A DNA stretch of 64,000 nt from Paraglaciecola psychrophila 170 (GTDB lineage: Bacteria > Pseudomonadota > Gammaproteobacteria > Enterobacterales > Alteromonadaceae): the NCBI RefSeq assembly GCF_000347635.1, contig NC_020514.1, positions 248,001-312,000 on the forward strand, given 5' to 3'. Below the pieces are notes generated by a model, which saw nothing but the letters and a program-made list of their open reading frames with translations, had not been told where the DNA came from and made no database searches. Positions 48,703-57,965 of this stretch are shown here, piece by piece. Each line of letters opens with the position of its first letter. Within the stretch, counting starts at the first letter, position 1. Both the position numbers and the translations under genes were made by a program.

Positions 48703-49767
48703 ATGAATATAATTAGCAAATTTTTTAGCGCGATAACATTAACGGTGATGACTTTGATAGCTATACCCGCTGTCGCGGCTACGGTTCTCACCTATGGTGA
48801 GCCAGGACCAAATCGGGGCGCTCGTGCTGAAGCCACTAAATGGTTTGCGAAGGAAGTTGAGAAGCGTACTGGCGGTGATTTAAAAATCAATATTATGTGG
48901 GGTGGTGCTTTATTTAAGGCAAATGCATCGCGACAATCTATTGCTGCAGGAGTCGTCGACTTAGGCACTATTATTCCAGATTACTTTCTTAAAGAGATGG
49001 TGTCTTTTTCATTGACTAACTTACCCTTTGAAAATCTAGATCCTTGGGTGGGATTAAAAGCCAACTTTGACCACATGCAATCCCCTGAAGTATCAAGTAG
49101 TTTAGCGAAACAAAATTTAGTCTTTGTTACCTCATACATGCTCTCTAACGTCATCATGTTATGTAAAGGTGATGCAGTTCGTACACTTGATGACATAAAA
49201 GATAAAAAGGTACGAGGAGTAGGCACCTTCGGAAAGATATTTGGAGATTTAGGCGCAAATTTAGTTGGGATGAATATCTATAAAGCTTATCAGGGACTAG
49301 ACAACGGATTGCTCGATTGCAGTCAGGGTTATATGAACGCATCACTTGCGCTGAAGCACCATGAAGTAGCAGACAGTTTAACTAAACTTAATTGGGGAAT
49401 TTATACTGGCTTGGGCATTTTTATAAACCAAGATTCACTCGCAAGATTAAGCGCGTCTCAAAGAAAGGTGCTTAACGAAGTAGGTGTCGATTTTATTGAT
49501 TACCTTGGCCAAAATGTATTGAAATCTGACGACGCTGCAGAGCAACGATTTACGCAAGGGATTGATGGCCGTAAGTTAGAAATCATCAGTCTTTCTGCCG
49601 CAGATTCAAAAAAACTCTATTCAGCTAGTCAATATCATATTGGCAAATGGGAAAACGAAGCCAGAAAAAGTGGTTTTGATGGAAAAGCTATGGTCGAAAA
49701 ATACAGGACCTCCCTAATTAAATACAGCCAAGAACGAGATTTAGAAGGCTACCCTTGGACACGTTAA
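48703..49767 (+). CDS. TRAP transporter substrate-binding protein (DctP type)
   Basis: I use the ATG at 48703, which begins a classic signal peptide (MNIISKFFSAITLTVMTLIA, cleaved near AVAA); a longer GTG frame from 48679 would bury it. The mature domain has the DctP features: WFAKEVEKRTGGDLKINIMW, then the substrate arch with a conserved Arg region (DIKDKKVRGVGTFGKIFGDL), and YKAYQGLDNGLLDCSQGYMN. It binds an organic acid in the periplasm and passes it to the DctQM membrane parts next door. Confidence 0.9.
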   Translation: MNIISKFFSAITLTVMTLIAIPAVAATVLTYGEPGPNRGARAEATKWFAKEVEKRTGGDLKINIMWGGALFKANASRQSIAAGVVDLGTIIPDYFLKEMVSFSLTNLPFENLDPWVGLKANFDHMQSPEVSSSLAKQNLVFVTSYMLSNVIMLCKGDAVRTLDDIKDKKVRGVGTFGKIFGDLGANLVGMNIYKAYQGLDNGLLDCSQGYMNASLALKHHEVADSLTKLNWGIYTGLGIFINQDSLARLSASQRKVLNEVGVDFIDYLGQNVLKSDDAAEQRFTQGIDGRKLEIISLSAADSKKLYSASQYHIGKWENEARKSGFDGKAMVEKYRTSLIKYSQERDLEGYPWTR

Positions 49768-49791
49768 TTTAACCCCATAGAGTTTATTATT

Positions 49792-50323
49792 ATGTTGAAA
49801 AAAATTAGAAAAGGGGGCATTGATTGTCGCAGGTGGGTGTATTGTCACCCTCGGATTAATGATTACCCTAACCGTTCTCACACGAAATCTTTTTGGTTGG
49901 GGAGTAACCGACGATGTGGTTATCGTCAGAGAGCTTATGGTAGGTGCTATTTTTTTGCCATTAGCTTATGTCACAGCAGATTATAGTCACATTACCATAG
50001 AGTTCTTGTTCAAACGCTTGGGCAAACACGCCAAATTATGGATGTTAGCCATCGGTTCTCTCATCAGTTTATTAATACTTCTGCCACTGGTTTTTTCCGC
50101 ATGGCAGGGGTTCTTTCATGCCGCCAGTAGCGGCGCCTATTTTTTTGGTGAGTTGGAGCTGCCTGAATGGCCGGGTCGCTTTGCTTTTTTTGCAGGCGCG
50201 GCACTATTTATTATACGTTTATCGATAATTCTCGTTGCAGATATGCGAGCGGCTATCACTGGCAATACTGAATACCTCGTGCAGCGCACAGACGCTGAAC
50301 ACGACATAATAGAAGAGGGTTAA
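49792..50323 (+). pseudogene. TRAP small permease DctQ, with a 5' frameshift
   Basis: The natural ATG at 49792 starts MLKKIRKG and then runs out of frame at a GGGGG tract (49813-49817). Removing one G continues as ALIVAGGCIVTLGLMITLTV, the first membrane segment. The rest (49820-50323, nominal TTG start, 167 codons) is a normal four-segment DctQ: RELMVGAIFLPLAYVTADYS, LWMLAIGSLISLLILLPLVF. Either the gene is slightly broken or the G-run is a sequencing error. It lies four bases before dctM. Confidence 0.8.
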
Positions 50324-50326
50324 ACT

Positions 50327-51668
50327 ATGGATCCATTGATTCTTGGGCTCATAGGGTTTGCCTGTGCGTTGCTTTTACTTGTATTTCGCGTGCCAATCGC
50401 ATTTAGCTTAGCGGGTGTGTCGTCTACATTTATCCTTTTATTTTTTGTCCATGCGAAATGGTGGTTTTGACATTGTTAGTGCAGTGGCTCCGACCCTGTC
50501 GATGGTTTCATCTAACACCTTCGCTTTAGTACACTCTTATGACCTAAGTATGATCCCGCTATTCGTGCTTTTAGGTCATATCTCTTACCATACTGGTATC
50601 ACCACTGATATCTACCATGCGGCGCGAGTTTGGTTAAAACGTTTGCCTGGCGGTGTGGCTATGGCCTCTGTTTTTGGTTGTGGGGGATTTTCTGCTATTA
50701 CTGGGTCAAGTATCGCTTGCGCATCGGCGATGGGTAAAATTTGTGTGCCAGAAATGTTACGTATGGGTTACGACAAACGTTTGGCTACGTCTACGGTGGC
50801 CGTAGGCGGTACGCTATGTTCGCTGATCCCGCCAAGTGTATTATTTATTGTTTACGGTATTTTTACTGAAATGTCAGTCAGCCGCCTCTTTATGGCTGGA
50901 GTGATCCCTGGACTGATATCGTTGCTTGGTTTTTTAGTGGTTATCTACATCTGGGTAAAGCGGAATCCAGAAGTAGCGCCAGTTGATGACACCATTTTGG
51001 AAAAAGGCGAACGCCGAAAAGCGGCAAAAAGGTGTTGGCCGGCAATGTTGCTGTTTACTATCATCATCGGTGGTATTTATGGAGGTTTCTTCACTGCTAC
51101 TGAAGCCGCAGCGGTCAGTGCATTCGCAGTCATCGTCATTGGTTCTATACAAAAAAGACTTAATTGGTCGCAGTTTATCCTCTCTATTAAAGACACTTGT
51201 ACTCAAACCACCTCTATTTTCTTTATCGCTGCAGGTGCCAAGATTTTTGTTGGGTTTGTTGCATTAACGGGTATGGCACCCGCATTGGTTGGACTGGTTG
51301 AAGGGGCAGATGTATCTCTATGGTTATTGATGATAATGATCGCAGGTGTATACCTGTTGCTGGGTATGTTTCTTGATCCTCTAGGTATTATGGTGCTTAC
51401 CCTACCTTTCTTAATTCCCATGGTTGATGGTTATGGATTAGACCTAATATGGTTTGGAGTCGTAGTCATTAAGTTACTCGAAATAAGCTTGATCACCCCG
51501 CCAGTAGGATTAAACGTGTTTGTTATCGCCAGTGTCACTAAACCCTCGGTTGCGGTGTATGACATTTTTATGGGAGTGGCACGTTTTCTAGTGATGGATA
51601 TTGTAGTACTGATTGCGATTATCGCCTTCCCAATACTGTCATTGTTACTGCCTAACTTTATGATGTAA
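50327..51668 (+). pseudogene. TRAP large permease DctM, with a 5' frameshift
   Basis: ATG at 50327 gives MDPLILGLIGFACALLLLVF then RVPIAFSLAGVSSTFILLFF, the expected DctM N-terminus, but this frame ends at a stop near 50470. Dropping one T from the T-run at about 50432-50438 joins it to the long frame (MRNGGFDIVSAVAPTLSMVS onward to 51668). The latter has about 11 membrane segments and the signatures GFSAITGSSIACASAMGKIC and GTLCSLIPPSVLFIVYGIFT. The permease carries out sodium-driven uptake with DctQ. As with dctQ, the fault is one extra base in a homopolymer. Confidence 0.82.
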
Positions 51669-51777
51669 GTGTGCGAGCAAAGTAAAATTTTCTAAGTTTA
51701 TTGATTGGCGCATTTTAAACGGACTCACAAATTTAAGCACACTCACAAAATTTATTACCCAGTCTGTGGAGAATATA

Positions 51778-52707
51778 ATGAAATATGCAGTAATTGGTAC
51801 TGGAGCTATTGGTGGTTATTACGGTGCTATGCTAGCCCGAAATGAAATGGATGTGCATTTTTTGCTCCACAGTGACTACCCACACGTTAATGAACAGGGA
51901 TTACGGATAGATTCTATCAACGGTAACTTCAACGTTGCTGTTAACGCATATGCCAAGCCTGAAGATATGCCACTTTGCGATGTCGCCATTGTCGCTTTAA
52001 AAACAACGAATAATCATTTGCTTGAAGTATTGCTGCCGCAGGTCATAAAGTACAATGGGATCGTGGTGATTATGCAAAATGGACTTGCCGTGGAGCAGGT
52101 CGCCGCTGATATTCTACCTCAGGCGAGCATTATTGGTGGTTTGTGTTTTATTGGTAGCACCAAGATTGGTCCCGGTCATATTAAACATAGCGATTTTGGG
52201 ATGGTTAGTTTGGGGCATTATATCAAGGACGAATCTGCGGCCGGCATCACTCCCGAGCTTGGACTGGTGACTGAAGACTTCCTTGCTTGTGGTATTGACG
52301 TAAAACCCGTTGAGAATTTGTGCTTTTTGCGCTGGCAAAAGTTGGTTTGGAATGTACCTTTTAACGGACTGTCAGTTGTGCTTAATAGCAGTACGGCTGA
52401 ACTTCTTCGTCAGCATGACTCCCGTGAATTAATTAAATCTATCATGCTAGAAGTGATTGCTGCCGCTAATGCTTGTGGGCAGCCCCTTAGCGCTTCGTTG
52501 GCCGAGTCAATGCTCGTGAATACCGAGACTAACATGCAGGACTACGCACCTAGTATGAAAGTTGACTATGAACATAATCGCCCCTTGGAAATTAATGCTA
52601 TTTATCAGTCGATGATCGACCGTGCTGCGCGATCGGGTGCAGACATGAAACTTGCTAAAATGCTTGCACAGCAGCTACAGTTTTTGAGCCGTGATGATGT
52701 TCAATAA
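51778..52707 (+). CDS. 2-dehydropantoate 2-reductase family oxidoreductase
   Basis: Start at 51778 after a GGAG site (a GTG 12 bases upstream overlaps that site and is rejected). About 309 residues: a Rossmann fold with MKYAVIGTGAIGGYYGAML, VAIVALKTTNN and VVIMQNGLAVE, then a helical domain with the catalytic Lys in FLRWQKLVWNVPFNGLSVVL and PSMKVDYEHNRPLEINAIYQ. PanE makes pantoate for CoA. Many cluster-borne paralogues act on other 2-oxo acids, so pathway-specific reduction is equally possible. It is downstream of the TRAP genes and likely co-regulated. Confidence 0.85.
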   Translation: MKYAVIGTGAIGGYYGAMLARNEMDVHFLLHSDYPHVNEQGLRIDSINGNFNVAVNAYAKPEDMPLCDVAIVALKTTNNHLLEVLLPQVIKYNGIVVIMQNGLAVEQVAADILPQASIIGGLCFIGSTKIGPGHIKHSDFGMVSLGHYIKDESAAGITPELGLVTEDFLACGIDVKPVENLCFLRWQKLVWNVPFNGLSVVLNSSTAELLRQHDSRELIKSIMLEVIAAANACGQPLSASLAESMLVNTETNMQDYAPSMKVDYEHNRPLEINAIYQSMIDRAARSGADMKLAKMLAQQLQFLSRDDVQ

Positions 52708-52856
52708 AAAGTGTGATGCGTAAATAAAGGGGAGCAGATCCAAATAAGACTATACTGACTGCTCACTTTCTTTCATTTCGGCTAGTTAGCCTATCAGCAA
52801 GACCTGAGTGACAAACATTAAATCGATCACACGGTAAATTAATTTAGAATAAAATC

Positions 52857-53657
52857 CTAAAACCGAATTAAAGTTGCTTCGATATTGCGCACCATGCTTT
52901 TTAATTGTGGCGCCACTTCATCTCTCAAAAATTCTTTCGACAATCGAAAAGCGGGTCCGCCAGCATTAAACACATAGATTTGACCTTGTGTGAGTTTTAA
53001 TGGCACAGCAATGGCAGTGGTATCAGGCTCCCAATCACCCCATGAATAGCAATATCCAAATTTTTCATAGTTTTCTAATGCTTGATCAACACCCGCTTTG
53101 ACAGCTTCAAACTTATCACCCAATTTTTCTTTGAAGTGCCGCATGAAGAAGTTTCTTTCTTCTTCTGACAATGCGACTAAATAAGCTCGGCCAGCGGCTG
53201 TGGTTGCCATTGGAATTTTATCACCAATTTCTTTTTTGAAGGTAACAATGTCTTTTGGGGCACAATGATCAACGTAAATCATATCCAAGCGATCTCTGTC
53301 TGCTAGGCCTACCGATGTACCCGTTTCAATTGAAAGGTCTTTCATTAAGGGGTTCGCTACTTGGCGAATGGCAAGGTTAGAAACAAATGCATAACCCAAA
53401 GCCAATACGCCCGCCCCAAGCTGGTATTTTTCTAATCGCTTCGAATAAGTCAGATAGCCTAGGCTGGTCAAAGTATAAGTTAGGCGAGATATACTGGATT
53501 TAGCCAATCCGGTACGTTGTGCAATTTCTTGATTACCAAGAAATCCATCACCCGGATTAAATGCCCGTAATATATCTAATCCTCTGGCAAGGGCTTCGAC
53601 AAACTTACGATCTACTTCACCCTTCTTATCTCTTGGCATACCAGTCAGTGTATTCAT
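52857..53657 (-). CDS. IclR-family transcriptional regulator
   Basis: A 266-residue protein with an N-terminal winged helix (FLGNQEIAQRTGLAKSSISR, about residues 40-59; LTYTLTSLGYLTY) and a C-terminal effector domain (GTSVGLADRDRLDMIYVDHC; ATTAAGRAYLVALSEEE; YCYSWGDWEPDTTAIAVPLK). IclR proteins respond to pathway intermediates. It converges on the catabolic genes and is the best local candidate to bind the two ATTCCGC dyads. Its own leader has no clear copy of the dyad. Confidence 0.9.
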   Translation of the reverse strand: MNTLTGMPRDKKGEVDRKFVEALARGLDILRAFNPGDGFLGNQEIAQRTGLAKSSISRLTYTLTSLGYLTYSKRLEKYQLGAGVLALGYAFVSNLAIRQVANPLMKDLSIETGTSVGLADRDRLDMIYVDHCAPKDIVTFKKEIGDKIPMATTAAGRAYLVALSEEERNFFMRHFKEKLGDKFEAVKAGVDQALENYEKFGYCYSWGDWEPDTTAIAVPLKLTQGQIYVFNAGGPAFRLSKEFLRDEVAPQLKSMVRNIEATLIRF

Positions 53658-53931
53658 TTTGAACTACTCAATTATTTATCACGTTAGACGTATTGACTTG
53701 TTGTAACTGCCGATACGTTTTTAAAACCATAAAAATAATAAACGCATTATTTTCAATAACAAAGGCTATTATACATGGGTTTAAGAATAAAATTTATAGA
53801 TTAATTAATAGTAGCAAGGAGTAGTAAAAATAGGTGCTTCTAGTTCTACTTATTTTACTTATTACTGCTCATTAAACTTAAAAAAGAAAAAACCGGCTTG
53901 AGTGAACTTCGTGCTAAATTTCAATTTACAC

Positions 53932-54813
53932 TTAGTTCTTAGGCTCGACCGTTGAGCTTAAATAAGTCATGAATACTTTACTGGCTTTAGATAGATAATG
54001 ATTTTTTTTCCATGCCAAGCTCAGCTTAAATTCAATCTTCGGCTCAAAGGGAGTGGATGTCATTTGCTTTTCGTTTTCTAAAATACGCGATAGACATGTG
54101 GTAATGCCCACCTCATTTCTAACTAATGACTTTTGTAATTCGATAAGGTTAGTTTCCATGCGGATATCTAATGATAAGTGATGTTTTTTTGCATATTGAC
54201 TGACTACTTCACGCAAAAAATAGCCCTCATGAAACAAGACTAGAGGTTGCTGGCAAAATTGCGCTAGTGATAGGGTATGTTCAGCGGATAGCGGATGTGA
54301 TCTGGCCATACCTGCCACTATCTCCTCATTAATAAGTTGCGTGTAACGTAGCTGAGTATTTTCTAAATCACCCCTTACTAAAGCTAAATCAAGTTCACTA
54401 TTAAGTAACATTCTCTCAAGTGCTGCAGTCCCTTGGTCAACTAAGTGTATTTTTATTTTCGGATATTTTTGCTTGAATTCTGTCAATATTTTAGGAAAGT
54501 AATAAGACCCCATCATCGCTGAAACACCAAAACGAATAGTGCCTCTCTCTAAATCTTTTAGCTCTTCTAACTCTAATTCTACTTGTTTAGCTTGGCCTAA
54601 TAATTGGGAAGCCAGTTTATATAGGACTTGGCCTTCGGCTGTTAATAAAGAGTGTTTGTCAGCACGATTAATTAACTTTAACCCCACTTCTTGTTCTAGC
54701 TTTTGAATTGCAACCGTTAATGCGGGTTGAGCGATGCCTACTTTATGTGCTGCCCGAGTAAAGTTACCCAATGCGGCTAACTGACAAAAATATTCTAGAC
54801 GCTTCAAATTCAT
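53932..54813 (-). CDS. LysR-family regulator, probable regulator of the glutaryl-CoA dehydrogenase gene
   Basis: A 293-residue LysR protein: HTH at about residues 12-37 (ALGNFTRAAHKVGIAQPALT, then VAIQKLEQEVGLKL), and an effector domain from about residue 92 (IRFGVSAMMGSYYFPKILTE; ALVRGDLENTQL). It is divergent from the acyl-CoA dehydrogenase gene with about 130 bases of very AT-rich DNA between. This arrangement matches GcdR-gcdH pairs in other proteobacteria, so control of that gene is likely. Confidence 0.88.
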   Translation of the reverse strand: MNLKRLEYFCQLAALGNFTRAAHKVGIAQPALTVAIQKLEQEVGLKLINRADKHSLLTAEGQVLYKLASQLLGQAKQVELELEELKDLERGTIRFGVSAMMGSYYFPKILTEFKQKYPKIKIHLVDQGTAALERMLLNSELDLALVRGDLENTQLRYTQLINEEIVAGMARSHPLSAEHTLSLAQFCQQPLVLFHEGYFLREVVSQYAKKHHLSLDIRMETNLIELQKSLVRNEVGITTCLSRILENEKQMTSTPFEPKIEFKLSLAWKKNHYLSKASKVFMTYLSSTVEPKN

Positions 54814-54944
54814 ATCATCAGGACCAATAATTAAAAGTTATCAAAAATATAAAAACTATATATTATATTTATTCTTGTTTTAAGCATAGAGTAATCCGAT
54901 AAATTAGACTATTACCTATACAAGTATATAAACGGAGTAACTTT

Positions 54945-56126
54945 ATGAGCCAAAAACTAACCTCTTTTAACTGGCAAGATCCCATGTTTCTTGATAGCCA
55001 ATTAACTGAAGAGGAGCGCATGATACGTGATACCGCTCATGATTATTGCCAACAAAAACTTCTACCTCGTGTGCTTGAAGCGAATAGGCATGAGCACTTC
55101 GATCGCGAAATAATGAATGAGCTAGGCCAGTTAGGTCTATTGGGCGCTACCTTGCCTTCACAATACGGTGGCAGTGACGTTAATTATGTGAGTTATGGGC
55201 TGGTTGCTCGTGAAGTAGAGCGTGTGGATAGTGGTTATCGTAGCGCCATGAGTGTGCAATCTTCACTGGTTATGCACCCAATATATTCATACGGTACTGA
55301 AGCACAACGCATGAAGTACTTACCTAAACTGGCTTCTGGTGAATGGGTAGGTTGTTTTGGTTTGACTGAGCCTAACTCAGGTAGTGATCCAGCATCGATG
55401 ACCACTCACGCCAAAAAAGTGGATGGTGGTTATTCCTTAACGGGTAATAAAATGTGGATCACTAATTCACCTATTGCTGATGTGTTTGTGGTGTGGGGCA
55501 AACTCGAAGGTAAAATTCGTGGTTTTGTGCTGGAAAAAGGCATGCAGGGTTTATCTGCACCGAAAATAGAAGGCAAATTCTCTTTACGTGCTTCGGTAAC
55601 GGGCGAAATTGTTATGGATAACGTGTTTGTTCCAGAAGAAAACATGTTTCCAGAAATCAAAGGGTTAGCAGGGCCTTTTGGTTGTTTAAATAAAGCCCGT
55701 TACGGTATTGCTTGGGGCTCAATTGGCGCAGCAGAATTTTGTTTTAATGCTGCTAGAACTTATACCTTAGATCGTGAACAATTTGGTCGCCCTTTGGCTG
55801 CTAATCAGTTAATTCAAAAGAAACTGGCTGACATGGAAACGGAGATAGCGCTTGGCTTACAGGGCTGCTTACAAATGGGCCGCTTAATGGATGCAAACCA
55901 GTGCCCAGTTGAATTAATTTCGTTGATGAAACGTAATAATTGCGGTAAGTCTCTTGATATTGCTCGCGTTTCTCGTGATATGCATGGTGGCAATGGTATT
56001 AGTGACGAATATGGCGTTATTCGCCATGTCATGAATCTGGAAGCCGTTAATACCTATGAAGGTACTCATGATGTTCATGCTCTAATTTTAGGGCGTGCCA
56101 TCACTGATATTCAGGCTTTTTATTAA
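54945..56126 (+). CDS. gcdH: Glutaryl-CoA dehydrogenase-like acyl-CoA dehydrogenase
   Basis: A 393-residue FAD enzyme. Motifs: [20 protein letters not shown] (flavin site), [58 protein letters not shown] and the catalytic Glu in [32 protein letters not shown] and the early Arg-rich [20 protein letters not shown] are typical of glutaryl-CoA dehydrogenases, which oxidise and decarboxylate glutaryl-CoA to crotonyl-CoA. It would channel lysine, glutarate or related degradation products into the beta-oxidation genes upstream. An AACGGAG site precedes the ATG. Confidence 0.9.
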   Translation: MSQKLTSFNWQDPMFLDSQLTEEERMIRDTAHDYCQQKLLPRVLEANRHEHFDREIMNELGQLGLLGATLPSQYGGSDVNYVSYGLVAREVERVDSGYRSAMSVQSSLVMHPIYSYGTEAQRMKYLPKLASGEWVGCFGLTEPNSGSDPASMTTHAKKVDGGYSLTGNKMWITNSPIADVFVVWGKLEGKIRGFVLEKGMQGLSAPKIEGKFSLRASVTGEIVMDNVFVPEENMFPEIKGLAGPFGCLNKARYGIAWGSIGAAEFCFNAARTYTLDREQFGRPLAANQLIQKKLADMETEIALGLQGCLQMGRLMDANQCPVELISLMKRNNCGKSLDIARVSRDMHGGNGISDEYGVIRHVMNLEAVNTYEGTHDVHALILGRAITDIQAFY

Positions 56127-56160
56127 ACATTAGCGTATAGCGCCATTAACCTTGTTCATT

Positions 56161-56182
56161 GAAGCCGTCTTAGTGCGGCTTC
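56161..56182 (+). terminator. Hairpin after gcdH
   Basis: GAAGCCG pairs with CGGCTTC around an 8-base loop, 34 bases past the gcdH stop. There is no T-run, so it is a weak intrinsic terminator candidate at best. Confidence 0.4.
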
Positions 56183-56559
56183 GCATTCTGCCTAAACGTC
56201 ACAAACGAACCTCAACCCTTGCGTAATTACACCTCTCTTTATTTTAAATTTACTCAATAACCAGCATTATGTAGGCGAGATTGTAAGGCGTTAATCTGCA
56301 AATCGAATTTCAATTTTTGAGGGTACCAACTTATGACACAAACCCAACAATATAAGCGTAAAATGACTGAGCTTAGCTATAGTATCTATGTTGGATTAAT
56401 CACTTACAAAAATTGATCTCATCCATTATCTGTGCGTGTCTAAACCGAGCACAATGGTAGAAATTTTATGGTGAGATCTACCCAGTGCAAACAGGTAAAA
56501 TCGAAATAGTAATACATGCGGGTGTTTGTTGTGTAAGTGTTTTTGTGCAAGTTATTGAA
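56183..56559. other. Stretch with no recognised gene
   Basis: A short frame begins at 56334 (MTQTQQYKRKMTELSYSIYV) and stops after about 28 codons, and a second short frame follows. They may be upstream parts of the decayed hydrolase next to it, but I cannot place them. Confidence 0.3.
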
Positions 56560-57138
56560 GATTAAACCAATGAAGCTTTAATGTCAGTCGCGTGAAAACC
56601 CATCACTTACAGCGGTTAAACAACCGGTATTAGCCGACATAAGCTCCCATAAATTGCAAAAAACTGCGTTGATTGGTCATAGTTTGAGTCGCTTTGTGAG
56701 TTTTTGGTTGTCGTCTAAAGCTCCGACAAAAATTGGCCTGATTGTCCCAGTTGATGGCTTTCCTTTTATCGGCCCAGTGTTTACTCACACCAATTCATGA
56801 AGCGTTGCGAGTTTGGTCGGGCAAGCACAGCAGATAAAAATATGTGCAGTAAATATGTCTCAACAACAACTTATTGACCAAGCTCACTATGGTTTATTTA
56901 CACAAGCCAGTAGTGATGAGCTCAAGGCAAATGTGAAGAGCATGGTACAAACTTCAGATCCAAAGCGGTTGGCCAAGTAATCTATACATTAATGAGCCAT
57001 GATGTAAGACTAGATATTACTCAGTTCACATCAGCTGTTTTATTGTTGTGTGCATTAGGAGGATTTAGTACAGATAATCAAAAAATAGCTATGCAAACAC
57101 TGTATGCGCAACAACTACAGGCCTTGCCTATTGCGTAA
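56560..57138 (+). pseudogene. Alpha/beta-hydrolase pseudogene
   Basis: Pieces read in order: QKTALIGHSLSRFVSFWLSS (the GHSxG nucleophile elbow, family GHSLGG), IGLIVPVDGFPFIGPVFTHT, a stop, MSQQQLIDQAHYGLFTQASS, LKANVKSMVQTSDPKRLAK, a frameshift, YTLMSHDVRLDITQ, and AMQTLYAQQLQALPIA ending at a TAA near 57138. It was a small serine hydrolase. The elbow Gly is changed to Arg and stops and frameshifts interrupt it. Confidence 0.7.
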
Positions 57139-57173
57139 TTGCTTTTGAATACACATTTTCGTCACCTCATTAT

Positions 57174-57962
57174 CTAATCAACTAAAAACATCACGATTTC
57201 AACCGCAATTAAAATGATAATAATCCATTCCAAAAACGATGAATGTTTATGATTTTGTTCTGCTGCCAGCATTTCATGTAATTCATTGATGGTGGCAAGT
57301 TTCATAGTCAGTAGTTCGACTCGAGGCTTTAAGTCCAAATATTTACTTACGGTAAGATATTTTTGCTCTTGTTCTGGGTATTCCCAGAAAAATTCAGGTG
57401 TATCTAGTAAATTAAAGTGCAATAAAATGTCACTCTTGGTACTGAACAATGCCCCTCGTAACATGGATAACTTTTTACGACTGAGTGGAATTTTTCCGGT
57501 TTTAGCTAAGGTTTGAGATAGATAAGCATTGTCTTTGATCGTGCGTTCAGCCATTACTTCAAACCTACCTAACTTAGCTGACTGAGCCAGCGCATGACTG
57601 GCTGCCAATAACGTCATAGTTTTGTTGTCGGGTAAAGTGATCGTGTCGTCAATCATTGAGACTGAAGCATTTTCGGTTATTTTAAAGTGAAACCGTTCGG
57701 TATCTTTTTGTAAGTTTGTTTCACTGACATGCTCTTGAACCATATTCAGTAATTGTGACTTTTTATTGTCAATTATTCCCCAGCTTATGGCTACGCCATA
57801 GTCAAAAATATACATTTGCCCTTTGGGCGTACTGATACTTAATACATCGCGATAACGTTTTACAAAATATATTTTAGAGATCTGTTCGTTAAGTAAATCC
57901 AAACGAATCGTATTGCCTAGCAGGGAGACTTCAACATCATTAGTAGTGAAGGTAATAGTCAT
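57174..57962 (-). CDS. RMD1/YagE (DUF155) family protein
   Basis: A 262-residue protein with the RMD1 landmarks: IFDYGVAISWGI (about residues 52-63), LLAASHALAQSAKLGRFEVM, LDTPEFFWEYPEQEQKYLTV then DLKPRVELLTMKL, and a C-terminal membrane anchor (LEWIIIILIAVEIVMFLV). Eukaryotic relatives are mitochondrial; the bacterial role is not established. It is the last gene of a three-gene operon; its AAGGAG ribosome site overlaps the end of the GNAT/peptidase gene four bases upstream. Confidence 0.88.
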   Translation of the reverse strand: MTITFTTNDVEVSLLGNTIRLDLLNEQISKIYFVKRYRDVLSISTPKGQMYIFDYGVAISWGIIDNKKSQLLNMVQEHVSETNLQKDTERFHFKITENASVSMIDDTITLPDNKTMTLLAASHALAQSAKLGRFEVMAERTIKDNAYLSQTLAKTGKIPLSRKKLSMLRGALFSTKSDILLHFNLLDTPEFFWEYPEQEQKYLTVSKYLDLKPRVELLTMKLATINELHEMLAAEQNHKHSSFLEWIIIILIAVEIVMFLVD

Positions 57963-57965
57963 GTG

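Noticed and set aside
52733..52775. Terminator between the reductase and the IclR gene
   Set aside because: GAGCAG and CTGCTC can pair, but the loop is over 20 bases and there is no T-run, so support is too weak.
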